From CANJBX01 sp041487815 (lineage in GTDB: Bacteria; Pseudomonadota; Alphaproteobacteria; Rhizobiales; Xanthobacteraceae), in NCBI GenBank assembly GCA_041487815.1, contig JBGPOB010000032.1, positions 1-17,594 of the forward strand: a stretch of DNA of 17,594 nucleotides, read 5' to 3'. Positions 14,348 through 17,594 of this stretch are shown here, piece after piece. How positions within the stretch are numbered: the stretch's first letter is position 1; the number at the start of each line of letters is the position of its first letter. The translations under genes and the position numbers were made by a program. The notes beneath the pieces are model-generated. The model saw only the letters and a program-made list of their open reading frames with translations, was not told the origin of the DNA and did no database searches.

Positions 14348-15301
14348 TTAGTCGAACAGGCTGGAGACCGAGCGCTCTTCCGCAGTGCGCTCGATGGCCT
14401 CCGCGATCAGCGTCGCGATCGGCAGAACGCGGATGTTGCCGGCGACACGCACGGCCTCGGTTGGCTGGATCGAGTCCGTGATCACCAGTTCCTTGAGCTG
14501 CGAAGCGGCGATGCGCGCGACCGCCCCTCCGGAAAGAACGCCATGCGTGATGTAGGCGTAGGCGCCGGTTGCGCCATTCTCGATCAGCGCGTCGGCCGCG
14601 TTGATCAGCGTGCCGCCGGAATCGACGATGTCGTCCACCATGATGCAGGTGTAGCCTTTGACGTCGCCGATCACGTTCATGACTTCGGAATCGCCCGCGC
14701 GTTCACGGCGCTTGTCGATAATGGCGAGCGGCGCGTTGATGCGCTTGGCGAGCCCGCGGGCGCGCACCACGCCGCCGACATCGGGCGACACGACCATGAG
14801 CTTTGACAGATCGAAGCGCTCGCGGATGTCGCGCACCATGACTGGCGACGCAAACAGGTTGTCGGTCGGAATATCGAAGAAACCCTGGATCTGCCCGGCG
14901 TGCAGGTCGAGCGTCAGCACGCGGTCGGCGCCCGCGCGCGTGATCAGGTTGGCGACGAGCTTCGCGGAAATCGGCGTGCGCGGGCCGGGTTTGCGATCCT
15001 GCCGCGCGTAGCCGTAATAGGGAATGACCGCCGTGATCCGACGCGCGGATGCGCGCCTGAGCGCGTCGATGATGATCAACAATTCCATGAGATGGTCGTT
15101 GGCGGGAAACGACGTCGATTGCAGCACGAACACGTCCGTGCCGCGCACGTTTTCGAGAATCTCGACGAAGATTTCCATGTCGGCGAAGCGCCGCACCACC
15201 GCCTTCGCCAGCGGCGTCTTCAGGTGCGCCGCGATCGCTTCCGACAGTCGCGGATTTGAGTTGCCGGCGACGAGCTTGATTGCGCCGTTGCTGCCCGCCA
15301 T
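14348..15301 (-). CDS. prs: Ribose-phosphate pyrophosphokinase (PRPP synthetase)
   Basis: It transfers pyrophosphate from ATP to ribose-5-phosphate, giving PRPP for purine, pyrimidine, NAD, histidine and tryptophan synthesis. The 317-residue product fits class I enzymes. Motifs are RFADMEIFVEILENVRG (38-54), VIPYYGYARQDRKPGPRTPIS (92-112, ATP/flexible region), LDLHAGQIQGFFDIP (131-145, with the Mg ligand His134), VSPDVGG (171-177), KRRERAGDSEVMNVIGDVKG (197-216), and the PRPP loop VDDIVDSGGTL (222-232). The ATG has AGAGGAA about 6 nt upstream. It is a hexameric cytosolic enzyme. Its leader contains a strong hairpin at 15404-15426. No partner gene is clearly in the same operon. Confidence 0.97.
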   Translation of the reverse strand: MAGSNGAIKLVAGNSNPRLSEAIAAHLKTPLAKAVVRRFADMEIFVEILENVRGTDVFVLQSTSFPANDHLMELLIIIDALRRASARRITAVIPYYGYARQDRKPGPRTPISAKLVANLITRAGADRVLTLDLHAGQIQGFFDIPTDNLFASPVMVRDIRERFDLSKLMVVSPDVGGVVRARGLAKRINAPLAIIDKRRERAGDSEVMNVIGDVKGYTCIMVDDIVDSGGTLINAADALIENGATGAYAYITHGVLSGGAVARIAASQLKELVITDSIQPTEAVRVAGNIRVLPIATLIAEAIERTAEERSVSSLFD

Positions 15302-15679
15302 CGCCGTTCCTCTCAGCCGCTCAGGCGATATACGCCATGTGCAGCCGCCAAACTCAAGCCCCGACGAGCTTCAGCCGGACGCCAAGGTTACCAGGTCCAA
15401 GCTCCTCCCGGCGGGTCCGCCGGAGGTTATCTGGCCTGGAGCGCGCTCGGCGCGGCGGTGATATCAAGCAGGCCGCCAATCTGGCAATACGCGGGTCTTG
15501 TTCTCCCGCGGCTTTTTGCGATGGTTAATGCGTTGGCGCATGATCCGGCAAAGAGGAATCCGGTTCGCTGACCCGCCTGCGCGAAGCTCGCTTCGGCGGG
15601 CGAAGGCAGGTCGGATAAGATCACGCACAAATCAAAGTGTTAGGAACATTCCGCCGATTCAACCTCAACACATCCCGCT
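15302..15679. other. Region between the lipoprotein gene and prs (378 bp)
   Basis: It holds the prs leader with a strong hairpin (15404-15426) and repeat copy C (15538-15682). No gene is supported. A minus-strand TTGCCA near 15480-15487 followed by GATATC after about 16 bp could be a prs promoter, but the -10 is weak and I do not call it. Confidence 0.4.
15404..15426 (-). other. Strong GC hairpin in the prs leader
   Basis: CCTCC (15404-15408) and GGCGG (15410-15414) pair with CCGCC (15417-15421) and GGAGG (15422-15426), leaving one bulged base and a very short loop. It lies about 105 bp before the prs ATG on the transcribed strand side. There is no T-run, so a simple terminator is unlikely. 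Any regulatory role is only a suggestion. Confidence 0.35.
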
Positions 15680-15682
15680 TTA
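15538..15682 (+). repeat. Mosaic palindromic repeat, copy C (with hairpin cassette and full tail)
   Basis: The core starts GCATGATCC (15538) and ends GGTCGGATAAGATCACGC (15626). It contains the cassette CGCCTGCGCGAAGCTCGC...GGCGGGCGAAG without the nested insert of copy A. The 56-bp tail (15627-15682) differs from copy A at a single position. Its last bases, TTTA, supply the TAA stop codon of the minus-strand lipoprotein gene. Core and tail have the same order and orientation as in copy A. Confidence 0.9.
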
Positions 15683-16453
15683 GTGTCCGGACTCATATCT
15701 GAGCGCGGCATGCGCAGCCAGACCGGCAATGCGCGGCCGGCTTTTCGGCGTTGGAATCGGTTCGGTTAGGGTGGCGGATGAAGATGCCACGGCGGCTTCC
15801 GGCGCCGGCGCAGCCGCTGCGGTGTCGGGTCCGACCCATCGCAGGAAGCGGAAAATTCCGGCTGATTCCGGCGAGAAATCGTCGCGCGCAGCGACCGTCA
15901 TTCCGTCGCCCCGGGGCCTCTCGGGGGCTGCGGGCTGCGGCGGGGAATTCGGAGTCGCGAGGAAGGCGGCGAGCTGCTGCATTCCGGCGCGGGCCATGTT
16001 GCGAAGCGTCCGGTCGTCGACAGCAGCCCAACCTTTCTGGCGCGTAACGCCCTGTTCCTCGCCCGTGATGCGGAGCGTGCGCTGCTGGCCGGCGTCATAG
16101 ACGTCCCACAGCCACGCCACGGTGGTTCGACGGCCACGGATATGCGCCGCCGCGTAGCCGCGAACGCGGTACTCGGCCGCGCCCGCGCGGGAAACGACCG
16201 CGAGCTGCCGCGCGTCGGCTTCTTCCGACAGCGCCTGCACCAGCTTGCGAAACTGTCCTTCCGGCAGCCCGTCAATCGACTCAAACGCGACCGTGGCGCC
16301 GGCAGCCTGCGATACCAAAATGGTCGGTTGGCCGCTGGTCGTGCAACCGGCACACGCGATCGCCGCGATGAGCGCGCTCACCGCGCCAATCGCACGCGGA
16401 TGCAACTTTCGTGATTGCGTAACGGCGAGGCTCCGCCGGCTACGAAACGCCAT
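15680..16453 (-). CDS. Hypothetical protein, probable lipoprotein
   Basis: I do not recognise this 257-residue protein. The N-terminus has a basic stretch (MAFRSRRSLAVTQSRKLHPR), a hydrophobic segment (about 21-34, AIGAVSALIAAIA) and then CAGCTTSGQ, which could be a lipoprotein cleavage site with Cys38 as the modified residue, although the -3 position is Cys rather than Leu. The globular part (about 45-150, TVAFESIDGLPEGQFRKLVQALSEEADARQLAVV... and TTVAWLWDVYDAGQQRTLRITGEE) looks soluble and alternates strands and helices. The last third is Pro/Ala/Ser-rich and probably disordered. It would be envelope-attached. I use ATG 16453, with GGGGA upstream, over ATG 16468. The TAA stop is formed by repeat copy C. 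A CtrA-type box lies about 120 bp upstream. Confidence 0.75.
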   Translation of the reverse strand: MAFRSRRSLAVTQSRKLHPRAIGAVSALIAAIACAGCTTSGQPTILVSQAAGATVAFESIDGLPEGQFRKLVQALSEEADARQLAVVSRAGAAEYRVRGYAAAHIRGRRTTVAWLWDVYDAGQQRTLRITGEEQGVTRQKGWAAVDDRTLRNMARAGMQQLAAFLATPNSPPQPAAPERPRGDGMTVAARDDFSPESAGIFRFLRWVGPDTAAAAPAPEAAVASSSATLTEPIPTPKSRPRIAGLAAHAALRYESGH

Positions 16454-16530
16454 CGACCGTCCCCGCATTCCGTCCCGGCCGACGCAGCGGACGTCATAGA
16501 CCGCGTCTTTTGGTGTTCATTCATCGGCCG

Positions 16531-16546
16531 GCTACGAAACCGTAGC
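16531..16546. other. Small stem-loop in the lipoprotein gene leader
   Basis: GCTACG and CGTAGC are perfect complements around a 4-base loop. The left half belongs to a 14-bp direct repeat (GCCGGCTACGAAAC) found at 16435-16448 and 16527-16540, the first copy lying inside the start of the lipoprotein gene. It may be an operator or leader structure; no function can be assigned. Confidence 0.3.
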
Positions 16547-16573
16547 GGGGATTGATCGGGGGGTCTAGAAAAT

Positions 16574-16589
16574 TTAACGATCTGTTAAC
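16574..16589. promoter_or_regulatory. CtrA-type binding box
   Basis: TTAA, seven bases, then TTAAC fully matches the alphaproteobacterial CtrA consensus TTAA-N7-TTAAC, and the site is also an inverted repeat (TTAAC-N5-GTTAA). It lies about 120 bp upstream of the lipoprotein gene start, in an AT-rich patch, so cell-cycle control of that gene is possible. One site alone can arise by chance. Confidence 0.45.
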
Positions 16590-16650
16590 GAGTTGCCGCA
16601 TTGTTCGCGGCGCTGTGAGTGTTCGATCAATCGGAATTGAAGGGGCTCGG

Positions 16651-16756
16651 GCGTCCAACTTTTTTGATTTTGGGTGTGATCTTGTCCGATCTTGCTTCGC
16701 CCGCCGAAGCGGGCTTCGCGAAGGCGGGAATGTCTTGCACCATTTCGGGACCGCGC
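16651..16756 (-). repeat. Mosaic palindromic repeat, copy D (reverse orientation, with hairpin cassette, diverged ends)
   Basis: Read on the minus strand, the core runs from GCGCGGTCCCGAAAT (from 16756) through CCCGCCTTCGCGAAGCCCGC to GGACAAGATCACA (ending near 16674). It has the same order as copy A but without the nested insert. GCCCGC-CGAA-GCGGGC forms a tight hairpin. A short tail begins CCCAAAATC, like copy B. The element starts one base after the TAG of pgeF, exactly as copy A does after its upstream gene, so a role at mRNA 3' ends is plausible. Confidence 0.8.
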
Positions 16757-16757
16757 C

Positions 16758-17525
16758 CTAGTCGCTCAGCACGATGGCGCTGATGTGCCTGCCGTAATCG
16801 GCCTCGCCGCGATGGGTCGTGCGACGGTAGCTGTAGAACCGGTCGGGGTTGGCATAGGTGCATTCCAGCAAATCTTCGCACGCCACGCCGGCGCGCTGCA
16901 GCCGCGCGACGATGTAGCCCGCGAGATCGAACATCGCGTACCCCGGTCGCGCGCCCGCTGCGAAAAGACTCTTATTGCGGCGGTCGTCGTGGATAAAGCG
17001 TTCGACCAGTTCGGCTCCGACTTCGTAGTTTCGCTGGCGGATCATCGGGCCGAGCGCAGCAGCGATGTCGGCGCGCCGCGCCCCCAGCGATTCCATCGCC
17101 GCAATCGCGGCCTCGGCAACGCCGGTCAGCGCCCCGCGCCAACCGGCGTGGACAACCGCGACGACGCGCGCCCGGCCGTCGGCAAGCAATAGGGGACCGC
17201 AGTCGGCGGTTGAAACACCAATCGCAAGATTGCGCACGCGCGTCGCGATCGCATCCGCGCGCGGGCGCTGCTCCTGCGTCCAGGGCGTTTCGGCGATCAC
17301 CACGTTCGGTGAATGAGTTTGATAGGCGGTCAGCAATCGCTCAAGCGGGCAGCCCAGCGCAGCAGCCATTCGCGCGCGATTCTCGCTGACGTGCGCTTGA
17401 TCGTCGTTCGATCCGATGCCGCCGTTCAGGCTCGCATAGACGCCGGTCGATATGCCCCCTTCGCGTGTAAAGAAGCCGTGCCGAATTCCGGCGATGCCGG
17501 CGAGATTATGCGCCTGCAACATCAT
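16758..17525 (-). CDS. pgeF: Peptidoglycan editing factor PgeF (YfiH/LACC1 family)
   Basis: A 255-residue cytosolic metal-binding protein of the multicopper-oxidase-like YfiH/DUF152 family. Family members remove mis-incorporated amino acids from UDP-MurNAc precursors and/or act as purine nucleoside phosphorylase/deaminase (LACC1-like). Core motifs are present: HGFFTREGGISTGVYASLN (16-34), the LLTAYQTHSPNVV segment with His71, STADCGPLLLAD with Cys109, and HAGWRGAL with His126. These give the His-Cys-His zinc site. The C-terminus has TYANPDRFYSYRRTTHRGEADYGRHISAI, also typical. Tandem ATGs at 17525/17522 start the protein; a longer frame upstream overlaps the preceding gene and is unlikely. 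The ATG is 7 nt after the stop of that gene, and a hairpin (17526-17542) covers the Shine-Dalgarno. Confidence 0.93.
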   Translation of the reverse strand: MMLQAHNLAGIAGIRHGFFTREGGISTGVYASLNGGIGSNDDQAHVSENRARMAAALGCPLERLLTAYQTHSPNVVIAETPWTQEQRPRADAIATRVRNLAIGVSTADCGPLLLADGRARVVAVVHAGWRGALTGVAEAAIAAMESLGARRADIAAALGPMIRQRNYEVGAELVERFIHDDRRNKSLFAAGARPGYAMFDLAGYIVARLQRAGVACEDLLECTYANPDRFYSYRRTTHRGEADYGRHISAIVLSD

Positions 17526-17542
17526 GGAAGGATCAGCCTTCC
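17526..17542 (-). promoter_or_regulatory. pgeF: Hairpin covering the pgeF ribosome binding site
   Basis: In the transcript GGAAGG pairs perfectly with CCUUCC across a 5-base loop that contains the UGA stop of the upstream gene. The hairpin ends directly at the pgeF AUG. GGAAGG is the only Shine-Dalgarno-like sequence present. Ribosomes ending translation of the upstream gene would open the stem, so translational coupling is suggested. Confidence 0.5.
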
Positions 17543-17594
17543 TGCGCGTGCCGCGCACGCGCTTCCGACGGCACGTCTGCATCGAAGCCCGGCA
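17533..17594 (-). CDS. C-terminal end of an upstream gene, possibly a SAM-dependent methyltransferase
   Basis: Only the last 20 codons and the TGA (17533-17535) are in the window; the readable end is PGFDADVPSEARARHAQEG. I identify it by position only: in many Hyphomicrobiales an lgt - SAM-dependent methyltransferase - pgeF order is found. The frame is supported by the stop lying 7 nt before the pgeF ATG and by codon choice with high GC at third positions. The sequence itself is too short to name a family. Confidence 0.5.
   Translation of the reverse strand, partial: PGFDADVPSEARARHAQEG

Larger units (their letters stand above)
16454..16757. other. Intergenic region between pgeF and the lipoprotein gene (304 bp)
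   Basis: No gene is visible. The region holds a stem-loop (16531-16546), a CtrA-type box (16574-16589) and repeat copy D (16651-16756). The part at 16560-16600 is locally AT-rich and is the most likely promoter site for the minus-strand lipoprotein gene. Confidence 0.45.

Noticed and set aside
14107..14481. Plus-strand open frame of 124 codons upstream of and overlapping prs
   Set aside because: It runs into the antisense strand of prs, has no ribosome binding site and no recognisable sequence.
1..17594. CRISPR arrays, tRNA/rRNA genes, phage or toxin-antitoxin modules
   Set aside because: No regularly spaced direct repeats, no cloverleaf-like sequences and no recognisable phage, Cas or toxin proteins were seen.

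Overview
The window is chromosomal DNA of high GC content. It most likely comes from an alphaproteobacterium of the Hyphomicrobiales (Bradyrhizobium / Rhodopseudomonas / Xanthobacteraceae side). I base this on recognised gene neighbourhoods rather than a search: SDR-uvrC-pgsA-moaD-moaE, ilvE with a divergent marR and a two-component pair, tetR/proC/ybjN, and methyltransferase-pgeF. A CtrA-type box and a dispersed palindromic intergenic repeat also fit. I see no rRNA, tRNA, CRISPR array, transposase, integrase or phage gene.

Layout. (1) 1-476, minus: 5' part of an outer-membrane beta-barrel protein, divergent from the next block. (2) 825-5163, plus: a pteridine-reductase-type SDR, uvrC, pgsA, moaD, moaE; the last three are packed with 0-1 nt between them. 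(3) 5212-7167, plus: a secreted Vgb-like beta-propeller protein and a Bug/TctC-type periplasmic binding protein. (4) 7383-8285, minus: ilvE, divergent from (5) 8494-11157, plus: a MarR regulator, an OmpR-type response regulator and an EnvZ-type histidine kinase. (6) 11181-15301, minus: cupin, TetR-type regulator, proC, YbjN-domain protein, prs. (7) 15680-16453, minus: an unrecognised probable lipoprotein. (8) 16758-17594, minus: pgeF, preceded by the last codons of another gene.

Most content is housekeeping: DNA repair (UvrC), phospholipid synthesis (PgsA), molybdopterin synthase (MoaD+MoaE), branched-chain amino acid and proline synthesis (IlvE, ProC), PRPP synthesis (Prs) and peptidoglycan quality control (PgeF). 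The regulatory genes (MarR, RR/HK, TetR) have no target identifiable from sequence alone. The exception is a 21-bp inverted repeat over the marR start codon, which also covers a -35-like box pointing at ilvE.

I find no convincing new enzymatic or defence system. The most unusual feature is a four-copy family of mosaic palindromic repeats (7169-7338, 11720-11791, 15538-15682, 16651-16756). Each is built from a terminal inverted repeat, an optional GC-rich hairpin cassette and a tail, and each sits at the 3' end of a gene. Two start exactly one base after a TAG stop codon, and two have a neighbouring gene's stop codon inside their tail. Other points of interest are a CtrA-type box upstream of the lipoprotein gene and a hairpin that would hide the pgeF ribosome binding site.
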